64,000 bases of DNA from Hymenobacter jejuensis (GCF_006337165.1 NZ_CP040896.1:3224001-3288000), one strand, 5' to 3'; positions 53,289-62,291 are shown, counted from the first letter of the stretch. Notes: generated from the letters alone by a model not told the origin. Numbers and translations: made by a program.

Positions 53289-53315
53289 ATAAAATATTGA
53301 TTATCAGATGTTTAT
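53289..53315. repeat. 27-nt AT-rich palindrome downstream of ilvE
   Basis: Halves ATAAAATATTGAT and ATCAGATGTTTAT around T53302. It lies between the ilvE stop and the terminator hairpin, directly abutting the latter. Confidence 0.7.
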
Positions 53316-53334
53316 GCAGAAAGGTAGTTTGGCC

Positions 53335-54399
53335 TTAAACCTGTACCATCCAGCCGTGGGTATCAGGAGCAGCGCCCGTGCGGATGGCCGTCAATGCGTC
53401 GGATACACGCCGGGAAAAGGCCTGTGGACCGGTCGTGGGCAGCGTATGGTCTTGGCCTTGGTACCCGATTACGGCAATGGGCGCAATGGTGGCCGCAGTG
53501 CCAACGCCGAATGCCTCCTCTAGCGTACCCGCCGCCAAAGCATCCAGAACCTCAACGGCCGAGACTTTGCGTTCTTCGACGGTCATGCCCCAATCGCGGG
53601 CTAGTTGAAGCACGCTGCGGCGCGTAATACCATCCAGAATGGAAGTGCTCAGCGCCGGGGTAATGAGTTTGCCTCCAATGACAAATGCTACGTTCATCGT
53701 GCCCGATTCCTCGATGTAGCGGTGTTCCGAAGCGTCGGTCCAGAGCAGCTGGTTGTAGCCTTCCTGCTGGGCCAGCTTGGTTGGGTACATCGACGCGCCG
53801 TAGTTGCCGGCATTTTTAGCGTAGCCTGCGCCGCCTTCAGCCGAGCGCACGTACTTTTCTTCGAAACGTACCCGCAATGCTTTGTTATAAAACGCGCCTA
53901 CGGGGCAGGTAATGATCATGAAGCGATACGTATCCGAAGGACGTACGCCCAGCATGCCATCGGTGGCAAACATGAACGGCCGGATGTACAGCGAAGTCCC
54001 TTGGGTGTTCGGCACCCATTCGGCGTCCAGCTTGATGAGTTGCAGCAGGCCTTGCATAAACAGCTCTTCGGGTACGGCAGGCATGCACATGCGCTCGGCC
54101 GAGGCATTGAGGCGCCGCAGGTTATCCTCCGGACGGAAAACAGCAATATCGCCTTGCTCGTTTTTGTAGGCTTTCATGCCCTCAAAAATGGCCTGACCAT
54201 AATGCAAAGCCGAGTTAGCAGGACTTACTGTGATGTCGCCGTAGGGCACAATCTGAGGCTCTTGCCATTCGCCATCGCAGTAGTCCACCACAAACATGTG
54301 GTCGGTGAAGGTTTTCCCGAACTCGAGGTTTTCGGGGTCCAAGAGCGCCAGGCGCGAAGCCGTGGTGCGTTGGGTCCGGATGGTTAGGGTTTCGAGCAT
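53335..54399 (-). CDS. ilvE: Branched-chain amino acid aminotransferase
   Basis: 354 residues, fold type IV PLP enzyme of the larger (BCAT/eukaryote-like) group. Visible blocks: YGQAIFEGMKAYKNEQGDIA, FRPEDNLRRLNASAERMCMP, LYIRPFMFATDGMLGV, EGYNQLLWTDASEHRYIEES then GTMNVAFVIG, and LDGITRRSVLQLARDWG. The PLP Lys is expected in YPTKLAQQ (NYGASMYPTKLA). It interconverts Val, Leu and Ile with their 2-oxo acids using 2-oxoglutarate. Followed by a terminator, so probably monocistronic. Confidence 0.94.
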   Translation of the reverse strand: MLETLTIRTQRTTASRLALLDPENLEFGKTFTDHMFVVDYCDGEWQEPQIVPYGDITVSPANSALHYGQAIFEGMKAYKNEQGDIAVFRPEDNLRRLNASAERMCMPAVPEELFMQGLLQLIKLDAEWVPNTQGTSLYIRPFMFATDGMLGVRPSDTYRFMIITCPVGAFYNKALRVRFEEKYVRSAEGGAGYAKNAGNYGASMYPTKLAQQEGYNQLLWTDASEHRYIEESGTMNVAFVIGGKLITPALSTSILDGITRRSVLQLARDWGMTVEERKVSAVEVLDALAAGTLEEAFGVGTAATIAPIAVIGYQGQDHTLPTTGPQAFSRRVSDALTAIRTGAAPDTHGWMVQV

Positions 54400-54505
54400 A
54401 AAAGTGGGGGTGGGTGGAAATGTGTGTTGAAGGAAGGGTGGGTGGTATTCTTAAAACGGGATTCCGGAGTAGCAGTTGCCGGGTGGGGGCTCGGCAACGG
54501 GTACG

Positions 54506-55054
54506 TTACAGGCGCGGTTTCCAGGTAACCTCTTCCGCGCCCAAATCGTGCGCCATCTGGCGACTAAGCACGAACAGATAATCAGATAAACGGTTTAGAT
54601 ATACAATCACCAAATCGGCCACGAACGCATCTTCGTGGAGCGCAATTGCCAGGCGCTCGGCGCGGCGGCATACGCAGCGCGCCACATGCGCATACGACAC
54701 CGAGGCGTGTCCGCCGGGCAGGATAAATTCCCGCAATTCTGGCAGGTGTTCGTTCATCTGATCTATTTCGCGCTCCAGCAGTAAAACGTCGCCGTCGTGC
54801 AGATCCGGAATTTTCATCTTCGACTTTTCAGGGTCCGATGCCAGGGAAGCACCAATGGTGAAAAGCCGGTCCTGAATTTCTTTGAGCATCTCACGGCGTG
54901 GGCCGTTCACGTCTTGGTCGCGCACCAAGCCGATGTAAGAATTCAGCTCATCGACGGTTCCGTAGCAATCAATTCGCAGGCTCGATTTCGGGACGCGCGT
55001 GCCGCCAATTAAGGAAGTGAGGCCTGTGTCGCCCGTCTTGGTGTAAATTTTCAT
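54506..55054 (-). CDS. cobO: Cob(I)alamin adenosyltransferase, PduO type
   Basis: 182 residues. MKIYTKTGDTGLTSLIGG and RVPKSSLRIDCYGTVDELNS are the ATP-binding N-terminal motifs of PduO-type ATR; LREFILPGGHASVSYAHVAR and CRRAERLAIAL carry the conserved Arg and Glu; LNRLSDYLFVLSRQ closes the helical bundle. It makes adenosylcobalamin from cob(I)alamin and ATP. No corrinoid pathway genes or B12 riboswitch are visible nearby, so it probably serves salvage for B12-dependent enzymes encoded elsewhere. The symbol cobO is used loosely for this family. Confidence 0.92.
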   Translation of the reverse strand: MKIYTKTGDTGLTSLIGGTRVPKSSLRIDCYGTVDELNSYIGLVRDQDVNGPRREMLKEIQDRLFTIGASLASDPEKSKMKIPDLHDGDVLLLEREIDQMNEHLPELREFILPGGHASVSYAHVARCVCRRAERLAIALHEDAFVADLVIVYLNRLSDYLFVLSRQMAHDLGAEEVTWKPRL

Positions 55055-55112
55055 TCAGCAATTGTCATTTGCCAAGCAACAGTCGGCCAGCCAGTATAGA
55101 TAAGTATATTTT

Positions 55113-55139
55113 ATAAGTAATTGATAGTCAAATATTTAT
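55113..55139. repeat. 27-nt AT-rich palindrome between ABC ATPase and adenosyltransferase genes
   Basis: Halves ATAAGTAATTGAT and GTCAAATATTTAT around A55126, 10 of 13 pairs. It lies upstream of the ABC ATPase stop codon side of the gap and may mark the end of the adenosyltransferase transcript... the gap is only 120 bp. Confidence 0.65.
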
Positions 55140-55174
55140 AATTTAGGTAGTTATAATGGTAGCGATGAGCTTGT

Positions 55175-55906
55175 CTAACCCGGCACCGTTAGATGGTCGT
55201 GCCGGGCGACATCCGTGTTTACGGCATCCGACTCGACCAAGCCATCGCGCAGGCGCACAATGCGGTGGGCATACCGCGCAATATCCTCTTCGTGCGTTAC
55301 CATAATAATGGTATTGCCTTTGGCATACAGAGCCTCAAACAGGTCCATGATCTCGTAACTCGTCTTACTGTCGAGGTTACCCGTCGGTTCGTCTGCCAGG
55401 ATGATGCTGGGGTCGTTGACTAGTGCGCGGGCAATGGCCACGCGTTGGCGCTGACCACCCGACAGCTCGTTGGGGCGGTGCTTGGCCCGGGTTTCCAGGC
55501 CTACGCTTTTGAGGGCTTGCATGGCCTTTTCTTCGCGGTCGCTTTTGCTAAAACCTGCATAAATGAGCGGCAGCGCAACGTTATCGAGTGAAGTAGCGCG
55601 CGGCAGCAGGTTGAAGGTTTGGAAAACGAATCCGATTTCCTTGTTCCGAACTTCGGCCAGCTGGTTATCGGTCATGCGGCTAACGTCTTGACCATTAAGT
55701 ACATACCGGCCGCTGGTTGGGGTATCTAGACAGCCCACAATGTTCATAAGGGTAGACTTGCCCGATCCCGAAGGCCCCATGAAAGCGACGTATTCGCCCC
55801 GTTGGATGGTGATGGTGACGGACCGCAACGCGTGGATGCGTTCGGTACCCATCTGGTACATTTTGGAAATATCGGTTGTTTCGATAACAGGGTGCAGCAT
55901 AACCAA
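55175..55906 (-). CDS. ABC transporter ATP-binding protein (MacB/LolD group)
   Basis: 243 residues. Walker [14 protein letters not shown]-loop [15 protein letters not shown], signature [15 protein letters not shown], Walker [16 protein letters not shown] and switch [11 protein letters not shown] place it in the MacB/LolD/FtsE group. Start [20 protein letters not shown] with two near Met options. No FtsX/MacB permease gene is adjacent; it follows the large TPR membrane protein gene by 9 nt, so a functional link between the two is possible. Substrate unknown. Confidence 0.92.
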   Translation of the reverse strand: MVMLHPVIETTDISKMYQMGTERIHALRSVTITIQRGEYVAFMGPSGSGKSTLMNIVGCLDTPTSGRYVLNGQDVSRMTDNQLAEVRNKEIGFVFQTFNLLPRATSLDNVALPLIYAGFSKSDREEKAMQALKSVGLETRAKHRPNELSGGQRQRVAIARALVNDPSIILADEPTGNLDSKTSYEIMDLFEALYAKGNTIIMVTHEEDIARYAHRIVRLRDGLVESDAVNTDVARHDHLTVPG

Positions 55907-55915
55907 GCCAAGAGG

Positions 55916-58900
55916 TTAGTTCCAGGGGGCAGTAGCCGCAGCCTGCGCGGCGCGGCGCGCGTCGTACTGAGAACGAAAGGTAGCGTATTCCGGGGGGGAA
56001 AGCAACGAGCGCAATTTCTCCAAAGAGGCCTCCGCATATTCCGTCAAACCAGCCGGAATAGCTGCCAAAGCGTATCCTTTCAACAGCTGCGGCGAATCTG
56101 CATTGTATTCCAAGCTGCGCAGCAGCACGTCGTAAGCAGCGGCGTAGTCGCGTCGTTGCGCATAAAAGTTAGCGGCGGCCAGCACTCCTTCTTCCACGTA
56201 AGGGGCCTGATTGGCAAGCTGTTGGTAAAGCTGGGCCGCCTGTGTGGGGTTGTTGCTTAGCTCGGCCGCTACTGCGCGGTAATAGAGGCGGTAAGGCTGG
56301 TGCAAAGGCTCGAAATACGCGGTACGAGCAATTTGCTGCAATGCTGCCAGCTGTTTGCCGCGTACTAACAGATTACCTCTCAAGATATTCCACTCAGAAG
56401 TTTGCGGCGACTTGGTGGTAGCCTGCGGGGCGAACTCCTCGATGACTGCCTGCACATCTGCTAGCTGGTTGCTGACCAACGCGCGCCGCGCTTGCGCCAG
56501 CATCGCGACTTGCAGGGCCGGCGCAGCACGAATAGCTTTCGGAGCAGACAATTGCTCTGATGGGGGCAACTCAGCACCGCGCAAAACGAAGTATTGCGCC
56601 CGCACCGAATCGGTGGCCTGCCCGAAGTCGGTGGGGTAGCGGAGTTGCAATGCTTGCACCAATTGCCGGGCAGCCTGAGCCTGACTGGCATCTGGAATGC
56701 GCGTTGCCCGCACGGCGGCGACGCGTGCCGAATCAGGTTGGTTGCTCAGTGCCAAAGCGTATGCTCGTGGCAAGTGCGCATCGGCATAGCCATTGGTAGC
56801 AGCTTCCGTGAAACGCGCTGCTGCTGAAGCGTTTGCGCCTTCCTCCAAAAGCCACAGACCTTGCAGATGTTGGTAATACGCCACACCGGGCGAATTGCCA
56901 GTGGTCAAAGGAAGCAGGGCGGCCTGGGCCGTCACGGGCCGGTCGCCGTACTGCTGCGTAAGCGCCACCAAAAACGTCAGTTGATCGAAATATGCGCTGT
57001 TGCCCTGCCGTTTTACCAACTTGGTCAGCGCGGGCAGCAACGTAGTGTCATGGGCAACGGCGCGACGCAAGGCATCGTGATACAGGCGCGAAAACTCTGG
57101 CAAGGTCAGGTCCTGATCAGAAGCCAAAACTTTCACCTTCGGCGCCGGCTTGCCCGTGAGTTGGGCCAAAAGCAATGCGTTGCTCTGAATAACGGGTTGA
57201 CTATCAGGTGATTTTGTTTCTTCGGTTAGCTTCTGGGCTTCAGCCAATTGCTGTTGCTGCACCAGAAATGCAATGCGATTGGCTCGAATTACCGGATTTT
57301 CAGGCGCCAGCGCCTCGGCCCGGTGCAAGTAAAACTCAACCGAATCGGTAATGGTCGAACGGGTGTAAAGCTGTGCCATGTCGTTGGCGAGCGCTGCACT
57401 CTTCGGCGCGCTTTTGAGGCCTTGACGCAACACCTGCAAGCGATCGAAGAAGTCGTTGGGCTCATTGTAGAGCGAGGCCAGCCGCAGCGAAATCTTCTCT
57501 GAAGGCCGCCGACTCAAGGCCCTGCGCAGCGCATTGATCTCGTTTTGGCGTTGGGCGCGAAAGTGATACAGCGCCGCCCGCCCAAGGCTGGCCTTGTGGT
57601 TGAAGCGATCGAGGACGTCGCTCTCGGCGTAGTAGCGCTCGGCCAGCAGCGCCAGCGCATCAACTGTTGGCTGTTGTTCGCTCTGGAGGCGGGTCAGGTC
57701 ACCTAGGTTATTGAAGTAACCGGCCTGCACCTGGTCGCGCAGAAAAAAGTTGTTTCGTGCCTGCACCGCGATAATGCTCGCAATGCCCAGCAAATACACC
57801 ACGTACAGCGGAAAGCGGCGCGGGTTATACACCACGCGATACACGCGCAGGCGCTGCCGAATAAGCTGCGCGAAGTTGATGAGGATATACAGCAGAAATG
57901 CTCCCCCGCAGGTAAGAAAGGCCAGCGCCACGAAATCACGACCCGCCGTCAGCAACGGGTCGTTGGCTGTAGCAAACGCGTATCCCAAAAAGCCTAGCGC
58001 TAACACGCAGAATGTCAAATAGATATACCTGGCGCCGGGCGCATACGGCAGCCATTCGCCATAAGAGGTAGCGCGGCGTTGCAACCCAAACCAGCCGATA
58101 ACCATGGCCGGCAGCAGCAATATGTACGGATCGAGGTGAACGCCCGGCAGAATCAGAAGTTCGCCATCGTTGAGGTAGTACATGAGCAAAATGCCCAAAT
58201 ACAGGCCGCTGGCCAATAAGAAAGGCAGCAGCCCAAAACGGCTGGACGCATTTTCGGCCTGCGTATTAAACCACAGCAAGCCGTGAATATTCTCGAAGGC
58301 CACCCACAGAATGAGCAAGCCTACCGCTATTGCACCGGAGGTGGTAGCGTAACTGGCTAAGTGTAAAGCAGTTGTGTTAGCGGGGTAATCGCTGCGCAGA
58401 AAGAGCAGCGCCGACAATCCGGCAAGTAAACCCGCAAACAACAGGATGCGCTGCCACAACGGTACATCCGTCCAGAAGGCATGAAAAGTATAGGCCGGCA
58501 CGCCCAACGCCAGCAGCGCCAGCATCAGAAAGTACTGCTTCTGCGCGTCGAAAATGCCTAACAAGTCGGCATTGAACGACATGAGCAGGAAAATCACGAA
58601 GGCCATGCCTGCTACAAAAGCCGGGCGGGCGAGCGTACTAATCGCCGCCAGCGCATAAGCCAAGGCAATCGCTACGAGCACCAACAGTGCAGCGGCCGCT
58701 TCCGGGCGGACGTAAGGGCCCGCCATGTCGTAGGTTTGGGTAATCAGGTAACCATTGACGCGCATTGGCAGCGCCGCCAAGCCCACCTGTACCTGGTGTA
58801 GTACCAGCGGTACGGGCTTAAGCTGCGGTACGGGCAGCAGCGGAAACGTCTGGTCGTTGCCGGTGGCATAGTGGTAGCAGGCTAGGCCAAAGGCCAGCAA

Positions 58901-58972
58901 CACCAAAAGGCCCAGCCCCAGAAGCGGGCTGCGCAAGAGCGACCGGGATTGCGGAACTGAAGAAATCGGCAC
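55916..58972 (-). CDS. Large multi-span membrane protein with C-terminal TPR-like repeats
   Basis: 1018 residues, family not recognised by name. The N-terminal half (to about residue 410) has around 12 membrane spans (LLGLGLLVLLAFGLACYHYA at the start). The rest is Ala/Leu-rich and helical, with repeats that look like degenerate TPRs (ALALLAERYYAESDVLDRF, LANDMAQLYTRSTITDSVEF, AAQLYQQLANQAPYVEEG, AAYDVLLRSLEYNADSPQL). The C-terminus probably lies in the periplasm. It is sandwiched between gatC (6 nt after its stop) and the ABC ATPase (9 nt), so it is cotranscribed. It might scaffold envelope assembly or act with the ABC ATPase. Confidence 0.75.
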   Translation of the reverse strand: MPISSVPQSRSLLRSPLLGLGLLVLLAFGLACYHYATGNDQTFPLLPVPQLKPVPLVLHQVQVGLAALPMRVNGYLITQTYDMAGPYVRPEAAAALLVLVAIALAYALAAISTLARPAFVAGMAFVIFLLMSFNADLLGIFDAQKQYFLMLALLALGVPAYTFHAFWTDVPLWQRILLFAGLLAGLSALLFLRSDYPANTTALHLASYATTSGAIAVGLLILWVAFENIHGLLWFNTQAENASSRFGLLPFLLASGLYLGILLMYYLNDGELLILPGVHLDPYILLLPAMVIGWFGLQRRATSYGEWLPYAPGARYIYLTFCVLALGFLGYAFATANDPLLTAGRDFVALAFLTCGGAFLLYILINFAQLIRQRLRVYRVVYNPRRFPLYVVYLLGIASIIAVQARNNFFLRDQVQAGYFNNLGDLTRLQSEQQPTVDALALLAERYYAESDVLDRFNHKASLGRAALYHFRAQRQNEINALRRALSRRPSEKISLRLASLYNEPNDFFDRLQVLRQGLKSAPKSAALANDMAQLYTRSTITDSVEFYLHRAEALAPENPVIRANRIAFLVQQQQLAEAQKLTEETKSPDSQPVIQSNALLLAQLTGKPAPKVKVLASDQDLTLPEFSRLYHDALRRAVAHDTTLLPALTKLVKRQGNSAYFDQLTFLVALTQQYGDRPVTAQAALLPLTTGNSPGVAYYQHLQGLWLLEEGANASAAARFTEAATNGYADAHLPRAYALALSNQPDSARVAAVRATRIPDASQAQAARQLVQALQLRYPTDFGQATDSVRAQYFVLRGAELPPSEQLSAPKAIRAAPALQVAMLAQARRALVSNQLADVQAVIEEFAPQATTKSPQTSEWNILRGNLLVRGKQLAALQQIARTAYFEPLHQPYRLYYRAVAAELSNNPTQAAQLYQQLANQAPYVEEGVLAAANFYAQRRDYAAAYDVLLRSLEYNADSPQLLKGYALAAIPAGLTEYAEASLEKLRSLLSPPEYATFRSQYDARRAAQAAATAPWN

Positions 58973-58978
58973 CCGAAG

Positions 58979-59266
58979 TTAGTCCAGCACTTTCGGTACG
59001 CGGAAATAATCCGAGTCTTTGCGCGGCGCGTTGCGCAGCCCGTCTTGGTGACTGACAGTGTTGCGCGGCTCATCGGGACGGAGCACATTGATCTCCTGCG
59101 ACAAGTGCACCAGCGGCTCGATGTTGCTGGTGTCGAGCTGGCGCAGTTGGTCTACCCAGTCCAGAATCTTGTTCAGGTCGCCGAGCATTTCCTGCTCTTT
59201 GGTAGCATCAAATTCCAGACGGGCCAGATGTGCCAGATTGCGGAGCGTGTTTAGATCGGTACTCAA
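58979..59266 (-). CDS. gatC: Glutamyl-tRNA(Gln) amidotransferase subunit C
   Basis: 95 residues. LRNLAHLARLEFDATKEQEM, then LNKILDWVDQLRQLDTSNIE and EPLVHLSQEINVLRPDEP match GatC, which stabilises the GatA-GatB complex that amidates Glu-tRNA(Gln). The C-terminus PRKDSDYFRVPKVLD is the conserved tail. gatA and gatB are not in the window; scattered gatC genes are common in this phylum. Confidence 0.92.
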   Translation of the reverse strand: MSTDLNTLRNLAHLARLEFDATKEQEMLGDLNKILDWVDQLRQLDTSNIEPLVHLSQEINVLRPDEPRNTVSHQDGLRNAPRKDSDYFRVPKVLD

Positions 59267-59292
59267 GGGATATGGAAATAAGAAGGTCAGAA

Positions 59293-60174
59293 TTAAGAAT
59301 TAGGCAGGCTTAGCTCGGCTTTGCTGTCAGTAGCAACCGCATCTTGCACAGGATCAGTGGCTTGTACTCTAGGCACTGCCTGATCTGCTGCGTCAGTCTG
59401 CCGCCACGAGGAGGCCTCCGGGATGCCCGCCGCTTCAGGCCGAAATTCGCTGGCAATGATGGCGTACGCTTGGTCTTTCAGAGCGGTAACGTCGGCTAAG
59501 GTCAGGGTTTTTGTCGGAATGGGCTCGTGAATCACCACGCGTAACGGCGAATAGCGCACCCGCAGCGTGCCGCTCACGTCGGGCATGAAGCGATGATTCA
59601 GGGGCATCGTGATGGGCACTATCGGTACACCGGCTGCAATGGCGAGCTGAAAAGCTCCTTCCTTGAACGGCACCATCTCTTCGCCGGGCTTGGGCGAAAT
59701 CGTGCCTTCCGGAAAAATAACCACCGATCGGCCCGCTTCTAGGCTTTTGCGCGCCTGCACAATGGAGCGGCCCCGGCTTACGGCACTGTCGCGGTTCACA
59801 GTGATATAGGCTCGGCCAAACAGCGGTCCCCAAAGTGGAACTTTGGCCAAACCGCTCTTGCCCACGATATTGAGAAACCCCGGAATGGCCTTGAACAGCA
59901 GCGGAATGTCGATGTAGGAGCTGTGGTTGGCCACATACACGCACGGCTGACCGGCGGGCAAGGGTTTCTTACGAATTACCTCCACCGGCATTCCCCACAT
60001 CCGGATGGCGAAAATGGACCAGCCGCGGTTGATGGTGTGCAAGTGGCGGTACCACGCGGGTCGCTGCGCCAAAAGCCACTGCGCAGGATACGTCACCACG
60101 AAGGGCAGCACAAACCAAAAGGTGCTCCAAGTAGTGTAAAGTCGGTGGCCGAGGAATTGCAACAAACGACGCAT
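59293..60174 (-). CDS. plsC: 1-acyl-sn-glycerol-3-phosphate acyltransferase
   Basis: 293 residues. An N-terminal hydrophobic segment (TTWSTFWFVLPFVVTYPA) is followed by the acyltransferase motifs: NHSSYIDIP (the H-x4-D catalytic pair), GRAYITVNRDS and FPEGTISPKPGEEM, then VPIVPITMPLNHRFMP. It makes phosphatidic acid from lysophosphatidic acid at the inner membrane. The last 50 residues are low-complexity and Asp/Ala-rich, outside the family core. It lies 26 nt upstream of gatC on the same strand. Confidence 0.93.
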   Translation of the reverse strand: MRRLLQFLGHRLYTTWSTFWFVLPFVVTYPAQWLLAQRPAWYRHLHTINRGWSIFAIRMWGMPVEVIRKKPLPAGQPCVYVANHSSYIDIPLLFKAIPGFLNIVGKSGLAKVPLWGPLFGRAYITVNRDSAVSRGRSIVQARKSLEAGRSVVIFPEGTISPKPGEEMVPFKEGAFQLAIAAGVPIVPITMPLNHRFMPDVSGTLRVRYSPLRVVIHEPIPTKTLTLADVTALKDQAYAIIASEFRPEAAGIPEASSWRQTDAADQAVPRVQATDPVQDAVATDSKAELSLPNS

Positions 60175-60275
60175 ACCGCAAATTTAAGGGTTTGAAAGTT
60201 TAGGCGTTTTCTAAACCAGTAGTTTAACCTTCCAAACGTGAAGGCGGTATGAATCGGAGTATTTAAACTAAGTTT

Positions 60276-60302
60276 ATAACATATTAATTATCAATGTATT
60301 AT
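60276..60302. repeat. 27-nt AT-rich palindrome overlapping the NUDIX stop codon
   Basis: Halves ATAACATATTAAT and ATCAATGTATTAT around T60289, 10 of 13 pairs. Its last bases include the stop codon of the NUDIX gene (60299-60301). Confidence 0.68.
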
Positions 60303-60886
60303 ATATTTTGCTTTCGGGCCTGTAATGTTCTTTCTGCTTTCAGCAACCCGATTACGCTGATGGCGTCGGTGATGCGGTTGTCCATGGCCATTTGCACGGC
60401 TTCGGCCAGCGGAAGTTTCCACAGGCGGAGCTCTTCGGTTTCCTCCGGCTCTACATCGCCGTGCTCCAGTTCTTCAGCTAGAAACACGAAGCCTTCTTCG
60501 TCAGTGACGGAATTGGAGGTGTGCAAGCGGGCAATGTTGGTCCAGCGGCGGGCCGTCATGCCGGTTTCTTCCCGCAACTCGCGCTGCGCCGATTCCAGAA
60601 TATCGAGCTCGACCAAGCCGCCGCCCATCGGAATCTCCCAACTGTATTCATTCAAGGGGTAGCGGTATTGGCCCACCAGCCACGTATTGCCGTCAGCATC
60701 GACGGGCACAATGCCAAGGGCTTTGTTTTTCATCGACACCACGCCGTAGATGCCCGGACCGCCAGCGGGGTTGATAACTTGGTCCTCACGAACGCTAATC
60801 CAGGGATTATTATATTTTATCTCGGTTCTGACTACTTGCCACGGATTGCGAGTTTCGTCAAATGCGGGGTCTGGAACGTGATGCAT
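60299..60886 (-). CDS. NUDIX hydrolase (ADP-ribose pyrophosphatase-like)
   Basis: 195 residues from MHHVPDPAFDETRNPW (60886); an upstream in-frame ATG at 60925 adds 13 residues of low likelihood. The NUDIX box is MGGGLVELDILESAQRELRE then ETGM, with the metal-binding REx2EE core. Segments NNPWISVREDQVINPAGGPG and WLVGQYRYPLNEYSWEIPMG are typical of the ADP-ribose/NDP-sugar pyrophosphatase branch (NudF-like). It hydrolyses a nucleotide diphosphate derivative; the exact substrate is unknown. The stop codon lies within a palindromic repeat. Confidence 0.9.
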   Translation of the reverse strand: MHHVPDPAFDETRNPWQVVRTEIKYNNPWISVREDQVINPAGGPGIYGVVSMKNKALGIVPVDADGNTWLVGQYRYPLNEYSWEIPMGGGLVELDILESAQRELREETGMTARRWTNIARLHTSNSVTDEEGFVFLAEELEHGDVEPEETEELRLWKLPLAEAVQMAMDNRITDAISVIGLLKAERTLQARKQNI

Positions 60887-61038
60887 AGCTTGGGGTAAGC
60901 AAAATGGAATAAGGCAAAGGTACAATCTGCGGAGAAAGTAAGCTCAACCGTACAAACGTCTACCGAGCGGGAAGGCGGCTTTACCGCGTGGAGGGGGACT
61001 TTGGTCAAAAAGATTCGTCGCAAAGGGCTGACGCATAA

Positions 61039-61046
61039 TAGCTTTG
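61039..61046 (+). promoter_or_regulatory. -7 box of a candidate small RNA
   Basis: TAGCTTTG is a full match to TAnnTTTG. It is the only good -7 box between the NUDIX gene and the 84-residue gene; a terminator hairpin lies about 140 bp downstream with no coding frame of note in between. Confidence 0.5.
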
Positions 61047-61051
61047 TGTAA

Positions 61052-61190
61052 CAAAAGTACCAGCGCTGGTAGGGAATATGGAAAGGAAGGACCTTCCAGC
61101 GTGGCGTCGGGTGGAAGTTAGGAGTAGGGTGGATGAATAATCAACCCCGACGCACAGAAAAAGGCCGTTGTGTAAAACAACGGCTTTTTT
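61052..61190 (+). ncRNA. Candidate structured small RNA, about 140 nt
   Basis: The interval from the -7 box (61039) to the hairpin terminator (61190) could give a 140-nt transcript. Foldable parts: TACCAGCGCTGGTA (61058-61071, self-complementary), CTTCCA (61093-61098) with TGGAAG (61112-61117), and GCGTCGGG (61104-61111) with CCCGACGC (61146-61153). I do not recognise it as 6S, SRP or tmRNA. No supported protein is encoded on either strand. Confidence 0.45.
61164..61190. terminator. Intrinsic terminator, bidirectional
   Basis: GCCGTTGT (61164-61171) and ACAACGGC (61177-61184), loop GTAAA, followed by TTTTTT on plus and preceded by AAAAA (a T-run on minus). Confidence 0.82.
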
Positions 61191-61325
61191 GTTTGTATGC
61201 ACCAACGCACTGACGGCCAACAGGTGAGCAAGTAAAGGCCAAGGTTTTGTTCCAACCCCAATCTTATCGCTGCCGTAACATTCTCTTAACCGGCTGCTCA
61301 CTTCCCGGCCGGTTCGGAATATTCT

Positions 61326-61580
61326 ATGGCAAACCAACCAAAAAAACAGTCCGCTCCACAGCAACCCGGCGATCCGCTTTTCAACCTCAAGCACGCGCAG
61401 GCCGAAGCCGAGCTGCAAGCCAAAACCGGTGGCCTCGGCCCGATCACCAATGTGTACACTACGTCTGATGAGGAAGACGAAATAGACCGCGGACAAGGCC
61501 CCCTTGACAAGCAAGGCCAGCGTCGCGGCGCCAATGACCCAACCGACCTGAGTGGCAGCACTGCAGGAAGCCACAAATAG
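61326..61580 (+). CDS. Small hydrophilic protein of unknown function
   Basis: 84 residues, MANQPKKQSAPQQPGDPL onward, rich in Gln, Gly, Asp and Glu, with no membrane span or Cys. It looks intrinsically disordered, with one likely helix (LKHAQAEAELQAKTGG) and an acidic stretch (SDEEDEID). The family is not recognised. It has a proper ATG, a GC-rich third codon position like neighbouring genes, and a strong terminator 43 nt after the stop, which together support a real gene. Such small charged proteins are common near stress genes; the role is unknown. Confidence 0.68.
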   Translation: MANQPKKQSAPQQPGDPLFNLKHAQAEAELQAKTGGLGPITNVYTTSDEEDEIDRGQGPLDKQGQRRGANDPTDLSGSTAGSHK

Positions 61581-61622
61581 AAACTGCGTTCCAAATCGGA
61601 ATATCTTTTAAATCAATACGAT

Positions 61623-61665
61623 AACGGCCGTCCCGGTAGCCTGCCTTGCTACCGGGACGGCCGTT
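61623..61665 (+). terminator. Strong hairpin after the 84-residue gene
   Basis: Perfect 18-bp arms at 61623-61640 and 61648-61665 (outer AACGGCCGTCCCGG) with a 7-nt loop. No long T-run follows, so termination may depend on the stem alone. Confidence 0.75.
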
Positions 61666-61715
61666 CCGCGTTTCGGCTTACTACATAGTCGGGCGCGAGC
61701 GGTATTTTTAGGGCC

Positions 61716-62291
61716 ATGCTACTTTCTTCTTACACCGGCCAAGCGCTGGAGGCTGGCATTGACGAGGCGGGGCGCGGCTGCCTAGCCGGACCCGTATTTG
61801 CGGCAGCTGTCATTTTGCCCCCCGATTTTGCGCCCGCCTACCTCAACGATTCCAAACAGATGACGGCCAAGCGACGCGAACATATGCGCGGCGAAATCTG
61901 CCGGGAGGCCATTGCTTGGGCCGTTGCCGAAGCCTCGCCCGATGAAATTGCCAGCATCAACATTGCGCAGGCCAGCTACTTAGCAATGCACCGCGCCGTG
62001 TCAGCTTTGCCGGTCGTGCCCACTCATTTGCTGGTCGATGGCAACCGGTTTAAGCCGTACGCGGGCATCGAGCATACGTGCATGATTGGCGGCGATGGCC
62101 GTTTCCGCCACATTGCTGCGGCCTCCGTGTTGGCCAAAACCTTCCGCGACGAACGCATGCGGGAGCTAGCCGCCGAGTATCCGCAGTACCATTGGGAGCA
62201 GAACGCCGGCTACCCGACGGTGCAGCACCGCGACGCTATCCGTAAGCACGGCCCCACAGAACATCACCGGATGGGTTTTCGGCTGCTGTAG
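61716..62291 (+). CDS. rnhB: Ribonuclease HII
   Basis: 191 residues. LEAGIDEAGRGCLAGPVFAA carries the first catalytic Asp-Glu pair, LVDGNRFKPY the third Asp, and AAASVLAKTFRDERM then NAGYPTVQHRDAIRKHGPT complete the RNase HII signature. It removes ribonucleotides and RNA primers from DNA. ATG at 61716 follows a clean intergenic gap after the hairpin; a palindromic repeat follows the stop by 4 nt. No operon partner. Confidence 0.95.
   Translation: MLLSSYTGQALEAGIDEAGRGCLAGPVFAAAVILPPDFAPAYLNDSKQMTAKRREHMRGEICREAIAWAVAEASPDEIASINIAQASYLAMHRAVSALPVVPTHLLVDGNRFKPYAGIEHTCMIGGDGRFRHIAAASVLAKTFRDERMRELAAEYPQYHWEQNAGYPTVQHRDAIRKHGPTEHHRMGFRLL

Noticed and set aside
61005..61574. 189-codon minus frame opposite the small RNA and 84-residue gene
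   Set aside because: Crosses the terminator hairpin and lacks family character; the plus gene has a better start and terminator.
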